Source of the DNA: Prorocentrum cordatum
Taxonomy: Eukaryota > Sar > Dinophyceae > Prorocentrales > Prorocentraceae
Length of the DNA: 64,000 nucleotides
Reading direction: 5' to 3'
Assembly (NCBI GenBank): GCA_963575745.1
Contig: CAUYUJ010015278.1
Location: forward strand, 1-64,000
Part shown: positions 55,675 through 63,989 of the stretch, one piece after another
Position numbering within the stretch: position 1 is the stretch's first letter
Layout: the number at the start of each line of letters is the position of its first letter
Notes under the pieces: generated by a model
Database searches by the model: none
What the model was told of the DNA's origin: nothing
What the model saw: the letters and a program-made list of their open reading frames with translations, nothing else
Position numbers and translations under genes: made by a program

Positions 55675-55693
55675 CTGTAGCCATTTGCTCAAA
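55675..55693 (+). other. Spliced-leader relict before gene A
   Basis: CTGTAGCCATTTGCTCAAA resembles the leader (core CCATTTTGGCTCAAG) with two bases missing. It follows a strong pyrimidine tract (TTTTACCCTTTTTTCTGTAG), so the internal AG could serve as a trans-splice acceptor. The gene A ATG is 28 nt further on. Confidence 0.6.
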
Positions 55694-55721
55694 CGCGAGT
55701 GGCAGCAGGCATTGCGTTGAG

Positions 55722-57202
55722 ATGGGGGGCGCTTCTAAGGAGAAGCCGCGCCTCTACCGCACTTGCCAGCTCGGCGATGAAGCCATGGTTGACTTGGTGA
55801 AGCAGCGCGTGTCATTGATCGAGAAGAACTACATCAATGGCACAACGGAGCAGATCATCAAAGATAACATGCCGTGCATGTTGGATGCGTGCCAGGCGTC
55901 GCAGCGCTGGAGCTCCACAGCGCTCACGAAGGCCATCGTTTCGCAGAATACGCACCTCACGGCAGAGGAAGCCAAGCGCTGGGCCACTGAGATGAGCAGG
56001 TGCGTCAGCTACGTAGTGGCAAAGTTCAGGAGCGCCGTGGCCGCGGAGAAGCTGGATCACTACACGAGGACCCTCGGACAGGCGATGAACTTGGAGTGCG
56101 GTCGTACTTCTTCTGGCAAAAAGAAGGAGACGCCACGCAGTGACGTCGTCGAAAGCACCTCCGAGGATGACACTCGTGCCGAGAGCTCGGCCCCAGCCGC
56201 GAGTGCACCGCGCCGTCCAGCAGACGCAAGGCACAAGCTGATCAAGGAGCTATATGGGATTTCTCCACCGCCCAAAGCGAAGACCAAGAAGGACGAAGTG
56301 CACAGCCAGCTCGTCGTCCTCTCAAGCCAAGAGATGATGGAGTCACCTGCGCGCCCTTCCGCTGCACCTGCCGCTTCTAGCTCTGCGAAGAAGGTCACTT
56401 TTCAACTCCTCTCCATCCCTTTCTGCTGCCTGCTAATTTCTCCTGCTGTGATCATCCTCTTCTATCCGTCCAACTCATCCGTCTTCTTTATCACAAGTGA
56501 CGTGGTACGACTGGAACTCCGACCAGCCGTCCATGGTCGTTGCTGATGAGTCGGGCCAGGAGACGCGCATGCCGCTGCCAGCAGGCGAGATGGGTTTCTT
56601 GATCGCACGCGCGCCTGGTGGGAACAAGATCCAGACAGACCAGTCCAACGCCTTGCTCGTTGCCCATGCTGAGGGGCGGAAGAAGCGGGAGGCCCAAGAG
56701 AAGGAGGCGCTGACGAAACCTGACAAAAAAGCAGTGAAGAACAAGTGCATGAAAGCAGCCAGGAAGCGCCCTGCTGCAGCGATGAAGGGACCGCCCAGGA
56801 AGCGCCCTGCCCGCGCGAAGGCTGCCAGCGAGGATTCGGACGGAGAAGAAGGCGGCGGGCAGGAAGACGAAGAGGAAGAGGAGGAGCAGGACGCGGGAGG
56901 CGGTGGCGACGACGAGGCGGAGGACGAGCTAGCCGACGACGCAGTTGGAGGCGCTGTCGACGGGCGCGATTATCACCTTGACTGGTACAAGAGGGGCTAC
57001 AGGGTGGGGATCAAACTGCTGCACGGGAAGAAGAATCAGCTATGCTCGTTCGGAGGCGCCGCTGCGAGGGACAAGGTGTCGAAGGAGGAGCTGCTGGACA
57101 TCGGCAGGCAGGTGCGCGAGCAGCTCAAGGAGGGCACGATTGCTGAGACGGAGGATGCTGCGCGGGGCGCTGCGGACGCTCTGATGGAGAAGCTGATCGA
57201 TG
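55722..57202 (+). CDS. Gene A: dinoflagellate basic/acidic protein, two exons
   Basis: The start ATG (55722) is the first after the leader relict. Exon 1 (55722-56393) encodes a helical region beginning MGGASKEKPRLYRTCQLG, with ALTKAIVSQNTHLTAEEAKR and a Ser/Asp-rich linker, ending SSSAKK. Exon 2 (about 56497-57202) begins VTWYDWNSDQPSMVVADESG, continues with a Lys/Arg-Pro-Ala stretch (KRPAAAMKGPPRKRPARAKA), a run of acidic residues, and a compact end YKRGYRVGIKLLHGKKNQLC then KEELLDIGRQVREQLKEG. It resembles uncharacterised multicopy dinoflagellate proteins with KRPAA repeats. No enzymatic motif is visible. Basic and acidic tracts suggest a nuclear or RNA-associated role, but this is a guess. 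The exon junction is one base out of phase with a plain GT-AG intron, and the 3' end beyond LMEKLIDG is unresolved. Confidence 0.65.
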
Positions 57203-57440
57203 GAATTACCCTCATCCTCCTCATCAGCATCATCATCATCACGATCATCATCACCATCATCAGCACACATCGTCATCTTACGCAGCACTTCCCCTCTGCC
57301 AGGGGCTCGTCATCTCACCTCTTCACGCTATTATATAATGTTTACATCCCCTCCACCAGGGGCGTCACGAACCCCTCGTTAGGGGGCGCGCCCCTTCATT
57401 CGGGGGAACCGCAGCAAGAGATCTCGATTGTTTATGCTCA
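57203..57440. other. ATC microsatellite and palindrome cluster
   Basis: ATC/ATCATC run (57215-57265) followed by palindromes 2-5: 57291-57305, 57348-57362, 57372-57385 and 57391-57405. This may be the last intron or 3' end of gene A, or the spacer before gene B. Confidence 0.6.
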
Positions 57441-57462
57441 GCGCAGCCGTTTGCGGCTCAAG
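57441..57462 (+). other. Spliced-leader relict before gene B
   Basis: The stretch ends CAGCCGTTTGCGGCTCAAG. From the internal AG onward it matches the leader core CCATTTTGGCTCAAG at most positions, with one base inserted. The ATG of gene B follows 40 nt downstream. Confidence 0.45.
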
Positions 57463-57502
57463 GCGATCGAGCCCGCGAGGCTCACGAGAAGGCCTTCGCG
57501 CA

Positions 57503-59974
57503 ATGGCGAAATCCGCTCTTGTGCTCGCGGCGCTCGCCGCATGGCTCGCTTCGCAGGGGACGGAGGCCGCGAGTCTTGGAAACAAATCAGGAGGTTCGGA
57601 TGTCAGGGGCGAGATGGGGATCAGGGAATTCAGAAACCAAAGTTTTCTAAGAGAAACCTTCTCCCTCCAGGAACTCCTTGGGTAGAGCCAGAGAAGAGCG
57701 AGGGCGCGCGCCAACCCTCCCCCCCCCCCATCCCTCAGGCGATGATCGCTGGCAGCGGATCTGCTCCGGGAGGCAGCGGCGGCGACCAGTGGGGCGATCC
57801 TCCGCGGAAGCGTCATCTCGATGACGCGAAGGACGCTGGGTCGGATGCAAAAGCTTACCCCTTGCTAGGGGACGCCTCTTCAATAGAAGATTTGTTTCGT
57901 CTTCCCCCCCTTTCCTCCCCTATAGGACGACGCGACCGCCGTCTCAGACGAGGGGGAGGAGGATGAGGCTGAGATGCTGAGGGATCTCAGGGAGAAGCGG
58001 TACACGAGGGCCCCAACAAGGCCGTTCTTGCGCACGGACAAGATCCAGCTGTGCAATAAGTGCAGCAGGCGCACGTGGGTCTTCACGTGCGTGTCGCGTT
58101 CCTGCCAGGAGCACCACGCCTCTCGCTGGTGGACGGAGCGGGGCTTCATCTCCACAGGAGGTCGCCGCTATCGCGGCCGCAAGTCGGAGGCCGAGCGCGC
58201 CAGGTGGCCCCCATGGGAACCCATTACACTGCGCGCCCACTGGAAACCTAAGTTTGACATGATAAACCTTTCTTGTCACCAGAGTTTGGTATGAAAAACT
58301 TTTCGCAGTTTTTCAATCCGAGTTTCTGTTCTTGCAGGGTTCTTCCTCCTCCTCCTCCTCCTCTTTCTCCTCCTCCTTCCCTTCTTCCTCCTCCTCTCCT
58401 TCCTTCTCCTCCTCTTCCTCCTCCCCCTTCTCTTCCTCCTCCTCCTCATCCTCCTCCTCCTCCTCCTCCCCCCCTCCCTCCCTCCCCCCCTTCTCCCTCT
58501 TCACATCCGTTTCCTTTTCTCCTCCTCCTCCGCCTCCCCCCTCCCCTCCTCCTTTCCCCTCCTTTCTCTTCCTCCTCCTCCTCATCCCCCCCCCCCCCCC
58601 CCCCCCCCCCTCTTCCTCCTCCACCGTCTCCTCTTCATGCTCCCCCCTCCCCTTTCCCCCTCCCAGGTGGCAGCAGCAGAGGGTGGGCATGAGCGAGCAA
58701 GCTCTCGCGAACGCCACCGAGGACGCGATGGGGATCAGGAAATAAAGCACCCTTGCGCTAGGGGGCGCCAAAGCAGCCCCACGATAAGATTCCCCTTTGC
58801 TAGGGGTGCAAACATCCCTACTTGTATTAATGACCCCTCAGCTAGGGGCAGATTGCCCGCAATCCCCAGGGCTTGGCCGAGGGGGCAGGGGGGGGGCGCG
58901 GAAGCAGGAGGAGGAGGCGCGGAAGCAGGAGCTGCAGGCGCGCATCCTGCGACGCAGCCTGCGACGCAGGAGGCAGGAATGCAGGCCGAGAACTGCGAGG
59001 GGGGGCCGCTCAGCCCAGAGGCGGACGCAGACGACACTAGCGGCGCTGAGACGGAGGATCTCAACAAGAGAGGGCGCGCAATCCTGAAGAGGCTGAGGAG
59101 GAGGAGACGCGAGAGAACGGCTTCGCGCGAGGAGATGGAAAGGAGGGCTCTGCAGGAGCAGGCGCGGAGGGACGAGGAAGCAGCCCGACGACGCGAGGAA
59201 GCAGCTCTTCGGCGACAAGAGGAAGAGAGGAAGGAAGCAGCCAGGCAGGCGGAAGAAAGGGAGATTCAAGCGAAGGCCGACGAGAGGAAGAGGAGAGCAG
59301 AGATGACGAGGCAAGTCCTGCGCGTCTTGGAGCAAGCAGAGGTGAGCGTCGCTAGCAGAGCAGCCGAAGCTTTCCAACGAATCGAGAAGGAGCGAAAAGA
59401 GGCGGAGGAGCGTGACAAACAGAGGCAACAGGAAGAAGAGGAGGCTGCGGCGATGAGGCTGCAAAAGGAGGAACCCAGGAGCGCAGCCGAAGAAAGTCGA
59501 AAGCGCAAGCGGGAAGAGGACAGGCGCCACGAGCGAGAACGCCAGAAAAAGAGAGCTGACGCCAGGCGCGGGGGAGGCGGGGGGAGTTGCGCAAGCGCTG
59601 CGAGTCCGCTGGAGGCGGCGACGGCGGCTTCTATGGCCACGGCGGCTGCGGAGCAGGAGAGGGCTGACGCAGAGAGGCGGCAGAAAGAGGAGAACGACAG
59701 GAAGGCTGCATATGAGCGGAGACTGGCGCAAGCAGAGCAGGCCCGCACAGCAGCGGCAGAGAGGAAGAAGAAGGAGGAGGACGACGCGAGGGCAGAAGCC
59801 GAGAGGAAGCAAAAAGAGGATTCCGATCGGAAGGCGGAGGAGGAACGGAAGAAACGCGAGGAGGACCAGCGGAAGAAAGACGAGGAGGAGAAGCGAAAGA
59901 AAGACGAGGACGCCCAGGCGAAGAAGGGCGGGGGCAAGAAGGACGGCAAGAAGGGCGGCGGCAAGGGGAACTAG
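57503..59974 (+). CDS. Gene B: charged coiled-coil protein with Cys cluster, five exons
   Basis: Five exons join in phase to about 579 residues: 57503-57625, 57739-57852, 57926-58251, 58667-58738, 58870-59974. Exon 1 gives a signal-peptide-like start (MAKSALVLAALAAWLASQGT, then EA-A). Exon 2 is Gly/Asp-rich (GSGGDQWGDPPRKRHLDD). Exon 3 has an acidic start, then a Cys cluster CxxC-x8-Cx4C (CNKCSRRTWVFTCVSRSC) with HH following. Exon 4 is WQQQRVGMSEQALANATEDA. Exon 5 is a long Glu/Lys/Arg coiled coil (for example EEMERRALQEQARRDEEAA) ending in GKKDGKKGGGKGN. Introns are GA-AG (113 nt), GC-AG (73), GT-AG (415, TCC-rich) and GA-AG (131); the second and fourth carry the palindromes. No family is recognised. 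A secretory start on a charged coiled-coil protein is odd, so exon 1 could belong to another gene. Exons 2-5 are firmer. Confidence 0.6.
57858..57871. repeat. CCCCT-TGCT-AGGGG palindrome in a 73-nt intron
   Basis: It begins five bases after the GC donor of gene B intron 2. The motif is identical to the one at 55606-55619. Confidence 0.8.
58330..58660. repeat. TCC microsatellite inside gene B intron 3
   Basis: TCC/CTTCC-rich tract with a C run (58588-58610), ending at the acceptor CCCCTCCCAG. It acts in effect as a very long polypyrimidine tract. Confidence 0.9.
58750..58848. repeat. Three palindromes in gene B intron 4
   Basis: CCCTTGCGCTAGGG (58750-58763), CCCCTTTGCTAGGGG (58792-58806) and CCCCTCAGCTAGGGG (58834-58848), all within a 131-nt intron. 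Confidence 0.8.
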
Positions 59975-60054
59975 GACCGCGATGCTTTTCCTTGAGAGCC
60001 GTCGCCACTCCTGTAGTGGATTTGTCTCCCTCCCACACATTGCACTTGCGCAAC

Positions 60055-60140
60055 CCCCTCCCCCCCCCCCCCCCCCCCCCCACGCACACACACACGCGCA
60101 CACACACACACGCACACACACACACACACACACACACCAC
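60055..60140. repeat. C run and CA microsatellite
   Basis: C run at 60058-60080, then CA/GCAC repeats to 60138, downstream of gene B. Confidence 0.95.
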
Positions 60141-60285
60141 CCCCCCTCCCAGAGGACGACTTCCTCGTGTGCGGCGCGAAGGAGGCCTGAGACCCGCGGT
60201 GGGTTTCACATCCATATCTACGGCAGTCGTTGTACGCTGGCTGCGACTGGAAGCCCGCTCAGCTGGGCCACAGAAGACACACCCG

Positions 60286-60374
60286 ATTCTATTAAATACG
60301 AATTCTATTTAATAGAATTGGAGGAAGTATCAAGCAAAACCCACAATCCATTAAATAGAAATTCTATTTAATGG
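60286..60374. repeat. Two AT-rich hairpins
   Basis: ATTCTATTAAAT (60286-60297) is inverted to ATTTAATAGAAT (60307-60318). CCATTAAATAGAA (60348-60360) is inverted to TTCTATTTAATGG (60362-60374) with one base between. The two hairpins share the TTAAATAGAA core. Confidence 0.9.
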
Positions 60375-60499
60375 AAGTTCAGAAACGAGATTGCCCGCTT
60401 TCAAGCGGCAGATTGGCTCACTTTGCGTTGCCTGATGAAACCAACACTTCCGAACAAAGACTGGTGGTTTGACCACGGGGCTTCTGGCCCTACACTCTG

Positions 60500-60690
60500 A
60501 TCAGCTTATGTAAAAATAATATTTTATGCAGATAATAATTTAGAATAATTATATGTTTATTTTTATGTGTATGATCATGTACATATACTTATTTACTTTT
60601 AATTTTATAAAAAATATATTGTTATTTATAAATTAATTAATATATATATTATTTTTTTTTTTAATATGTTGTATATTTACTGTAGTGCAA
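60500..60690. other. Very AT-rich island
   Basis: About 190 bp of almost pure A/T in a GC-rich region; 60601-60660 contains a single G and no C. No gene is seen. It could be a replication or matrix-attachment-like element, or an organelle-derived insertion. Confidence 0.8.
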
Positions 60691-60720
60691 ATGCTTACCA
60701 TTCGCTCGCAGTCCGCGATC

Positions 60721-60787
60721 ACCCCTTGATAGGGGTATCTAGCCTAGATCTCATTGTCCTCTTGGTTCGTGCCCCTACTGTAGGGGC
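60721..60787. repeat. Two CCCCT-AGGGG palindromes
   Basis: ACCCCTTGATAGGGGT (60721-60736) and GCCCCTACTGTAGGGGC (60771-60787), both intergenic. Confidence 0.8.
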
Positions 60788-60903
60788 TTTCTGGGGGGCA
60801 GGATGAGCATGGCGGATTTCTGTAGATCAGGACGCTACGGCAAGGAAGGACCGACGAGGAAGGAGGCAGGCAGGGCCAAAGGGGGGAGGGGGCAGCATGT
60901 ATC

Positions 60904-60926
60904 CCGTAAGTGCTTTTCGGCTCAAG
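60904..60926 (+). other. Possible spliced-leader relict
   Basis: The sequence starts CCGTAAGTG and continues CTTTTCGGCTCAAG. Compared with the leader it has small insertions, but the 3' half fits well. Confidence 0.4.
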
Positions 60927-61044
60927 GTCCTCTTGTTTTCGGCGCGCTGATTGTCATCTTTACATTTGCGAGTGTCTGATCCTTGTGCGGTTCGACAGCG
61001 TGCCTCCTCCCGCCGCGGTTTCTTGCTTCGCGTATGCCGCGCCG

Positions 61045-61120
61045 ATGATGGTTCTTTTTTCGTCGATGGTGTGCGGGGCGAAGAAAGGCGACGACTCTGG
61101 CCCCGCCCCTAAGAGATGCA
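61045..61120 (+). CDS. Possible first exon cut by the gap
   Basis: An ATG about 120 nt after the leader-like sequence opens MMVLFSSMVCGAKKGDDSGP followed by APKR, then the assembly gap begins. No family is recognised. The composition is ordinary, but the segment is too short to judge. It might equally be untranslated or unrelated to the leader-like sequence. Confidence 0.25.
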
Positions 61121-61220
61121 NNNNNNNNNNNNNNNNNNNNNNNNNNNNNNNNNNNNNNNNNNNNNNNNNNNNNNNNNNNNNNNNNNNNNNNNNNNNNNNN
61201 NNNNNNNNNNNNNNNNNNNN
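61121..61220. other. Assembly gap of 100 N
   Basis: Exactly 100 N, most likely a placeholder of fixed size, directly before a TC/TA microsatellite. Confidence 0.98.

Positions 61221-61277
<57 letters not shown>
61221..61277. repeat. TC and TA microsatellite
   Basis: TC run (61221-61260) followed by a TA run. It probably explains the gap. Confidence 0.95.
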
Positions 61278-61344
61278 CGTTCTCTCCTTTTCTCCCTCTG
61301 CTGTTCCACCCCCCTTTCGCCGCCTCGCCCGGCATCCAGCGCGA

Positions 61345-61397
61345 CCCCTTCTCGAGGGGAACCTTCGCATCTTCTCGTCGCCCCTCTCCTGCAGGGG
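61345..61397. repeat. Two CCCCT-AGGGG palindromes
   Basis: CCCCTTCTCGAGGGG (61345-61359) and CCCCTCTCCTGCAGGGG (61381-61397), just upstream of the leader relicts. Confidence 0.75.
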
Positions 61398-61435
61398 TGG
61401 CCCTGTTGTGGGGCGCGCCAGTGCGCAAGATGCGT

Positions 61436-61479
61436 CCGTAGCTTTTGGCTCAAGGGACGCCCGTAGCTTTTGGCTCGAG
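61436..61479 (+). other. Tandem pair of spliced-leader relicts before gene C
   Basis: CCGTAGCTTTTGGCTCAAG (61436-61454) and CCGTAGCTTTTGGCTCGAG (61461-61479), 25 nt apart. Each equals the leader with CA deleted after CCGTAGC; the second has one further change. Known dinoflagellate retroposed genes carry such relicts, sometimes in tandem. Confidence 0.8.
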
Positions 61480-61672
61480 AGAGGTCGCCGCAGCATGCTG
61501 TCCAAACGCGCGCTGCCTTTATGGCAGGCGCGCGCTGCCAGCAGACAAACGCCCGAGGGCGAATGTCGCTGACCTCGTGTCGCGCGACATCGTGTCGGGC
61601 GCCAGGGGGCTCCAATTGGCAAACGACACCCACCGCTCTGGTGCCACAGGCGTTGCTGATTTAGTACCATCA

Positions 61673-63931
61673 GAAAAATACCCGGGCAATGCCCCACGTT
61701 TCTTTCGCCAAATTTTCAGAGAGAACGGTTGGCCACCCTTGTACGTGCGCGACGTGCGGGCGTGGAACGCTAAAAGGCAAGTGGAGGAGCTGCAGAAAAT
61801 ACATTTAATGCTGCCCCACGAGATTTTGGATCGTTTGGCGTTCTTCGGCCACGCAGATGTTATGACTGGCGCGTCTGGGTTAGATCCCGTTTCGCTGGAG
61901 CATTTCAACAGTGCAGCGTCGTTCCTCGGCGACTCCGACACGGTCCCATGCGGCATCTGGCAAGACGGTGTGCCTTGTAACTGGGACCGCAGCGTGACCG
62001 CTGAAATTGTTTCGCTCCTGTTGCCTGGCTTAGAGGAGCGCTACGCGAACCTCCGCGTGCCCATCGCATGCTTGCTGAAGAACCAGTTGTCCCCAAACAC
62101 CCTGGATGATATTTTTGAAATTGTCCGCTGGTCATTCGCGCACCTCGCAACCAAAACGTGGCCATCGTGCAGACGCGATGGATCGCCATTCGGGAGGAGC
62201 GACAAGTGGAGGGCCAAACAGCATAGCGAGAGAGGGCGACTCCCTCTCAGGGGCGTTGTTTGCCAGATCAAAGGCGACTGGAAGATGTTCAAGGAGGTGC
62301 TGAAGCTGCCAGGGTGGCAGGACGCGGAGTGCTGCTTCCAGTGTAAGATCAAGCTGCCCGAGGTCACAGGGAAAAACACATAGCCAACCCAGTTCTGCCT
62401 CCACCGACCCCTGCCCCAACGCCCCACCCCCCCTGCGCTACCTGAGGAGGGGGATCCCGGCGCGAAAGTTGCGCGCCCCCCGCGCTGACGTTGCAAAGGC
62501 CATCCCCTATCGCTAGGGGGCGCTCGCCCAAGAAGCGGGGGAGGGCCATCAACGCTGCGCGCGGGGCAAGCAGGGCGAGTTGAGAGGTGGAGTGCGGACC
62601 ATTAGCTGGAGGAGGCAAGGGGAGGGGGAGAGGGGAATGGAGGAAAGGGATGGCAACGCGCATAAGCAAATCAATAACACGAGACGGATAGGAGGAGGAG
62701 GAGGAGGAGGAGGAAGAGGAGGAGGAGGAGGAGGAGGAGGAGGAGAAGAAGGAGGAGGAGGAGGAGGGGGAGGGGGAGGAGGAGGAGGAGGAGGAGGAGG
62801 AGGAGGAGATGGAGGAGGAGACGGAGGAGGAGGAGGAGGGGCGGAGGAGGAGGAGGAGGGCAAGGAGGAGGAGCAGGAGGAGGAAGAGGAGGAGGAGGAG
62901 GAGGACGACGACGACGACGACGACGAGGAGGCACGCAACGGGAAATCATATGTGAGGGGGAGGAGCGATGCGCTGGGGAGGAGGGGGGGGGGCGACGCGC
63001 CAAGTGACGGGGGCGTCGAGGAGGGTGGGCAAGCCGAGGAGCAGGCGGAGGAGGCAGAGGCAGAACAGGAGAGGGAGGATGGCAAAGCGAAGTTTTCGAT
63101 GCCCGCACGGTCTCTACCGAGATCGGCCACGACGCGCCCTGGCGCACGGACCGCAGATCATGGCAAGAACTTTTGATGAAAATCCTGGGTTCTGGACATC
63201 GAGTATGCCCTTTGTTGATGGTTCCGTTTGCCAGCGTGCGAATTTTGATGTTGGATTGGCTGCACTGCGCGGATTTAGGTGTAGCTGCAGATTTTATGGG
63301 CTCTCTGATCTGGTATTGCGTCGTCAAGAGGAAAGTCCCAGGCGGCACGCAGAAGCAGCGCATGCGAGAGATGCACCTTAGGATGCAGGGGTTTTACGAT
63401 AGACAACCTCCGAACGGCGCGCCGAACAGGCTTCCTCACTTGAGCATTGGGGGTGTGAAAGGCAAATCAAACAGCTATCCCAAGCTCAGATGTAGCGCTG
63501 GTATGGTTCGGCATCTAATACCGTGGGGTATGGAACTTGCGGAACAGTTCTGCGACAGGAATGACCCCGTGGAGTCTTCTATGTATTTTTGCATGCAGAG
63601 TTTATCACGCTGCTACGCTGCGCTTGCAGGGTCTTTCCCATTTACGAAAGACACGATGCTGGAACATTCTGTGCGTTTTGCTCAACACTTCACTGCTTCG
63701 GCGACGGCGCATGATAACATATTTCGCATTAGACCCAAACTGCATTTATTTTTGGAATTATGTTCTTCTGGAGGACAACCGTCCAAGCACTGGAACTACC
63801 GAGATGAAGACTTTGGAGGGTCCGTTGCGGCGTTTGGGAAGCGCAGAGGGGGTGTTCCGAACACGTCTGAATTTTCAAGGGCAAGCATGACGAAGTTTAT
63901 GGGGCAGCCTGTTGTTCGTCTCTTGCGCTGA
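61673..63931 (+). CDS. Gene C: multicopy dinoflagellate protein, TNP2/CACTA transposase-like layout
   Basis: Exon 1 covers at least 61673-62362, from EKYPGNAPRFFRQIF through MLPHEILDRLAFFG, VPCGIWQDGVPCNWDRS, DDIFEIVRWSFAHLA, GDWKMFKEVLKLPGW and AECCFQCKIKLPE. A GT-AG intron (62363-63121) holds a palindrome and a GGA run. Exon 2 (63122-63931) continues IGHDAPWRTDRRSW, MLDWLHCADLGVAADFMGSL, FRIRPKLHLFLELCSSGG and HWNYRDEDFGG. The total is about 499 residues. I recognise the sequence type as a large uncharacterised family in Symbiodinium-like and other dinoflagellates. The order GD, CxxC, LDxLHxxDLG and a late acidic motif resembles TNP2-type DDE transposases; this function is inferred. The true start is unclear: ATGs at 61495 and 61521 lie in other frames, so a 5' intron or damage is likely. 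An A10 run (63947-63956) follows the stop. Confidence 0.75.
62504..62519. repeat. CCCCT-ATCGCT-AGGGG palindrome in gene C intron
   Basis: 16-nt motif about 140 nt into the intron. Confidence 0.8.
62690..62935. repeat. GGA/GAC microsatellite inside gene C intron
   Basis: GGA run ending in a short GAC run. Frames through it give poly-Gly/Glu and are not genes. Confidence 0.95.
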
Positions 63932-63974
63932 ATATGAAAGAAGAAGAAAAAAAAAAGGCCCAAAGAAGGTAACG

Positions 63975-63989
63975 CCCCTCATCTAGGGG
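63975..63989. repeat. CCCCT-CATCT-AGGGG palindrome
   Basis: 15-nt motif downstream of gene C, the last of the cluster in the window. Confidence 0.8.

Noticed and set aside
56497-57966. A single 489-codon exon running through gene A exon 2 into gene B
   Set aside because: After LMEKLIDG it reads through an ATC microsatellite, four palindromes and a leader relict. The tail agrees with gene B only within one short exon.
58313-60133. Minus-strand Leu/Ser-rich frames opposite gene B (up to 431 codons)
   Set aside because: Antisense of Glu/Lys/Arg-rich codons gives Leu/Ser/Phe-rich frames. They show no independent signal.
62580-63176. A Gly/Glu-rich 198-codon protein
   Set aside because: It lies inside the gene C intron and is mostly the GGA microsatellite. 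The in-phase splice across it gives a continuous family protein.
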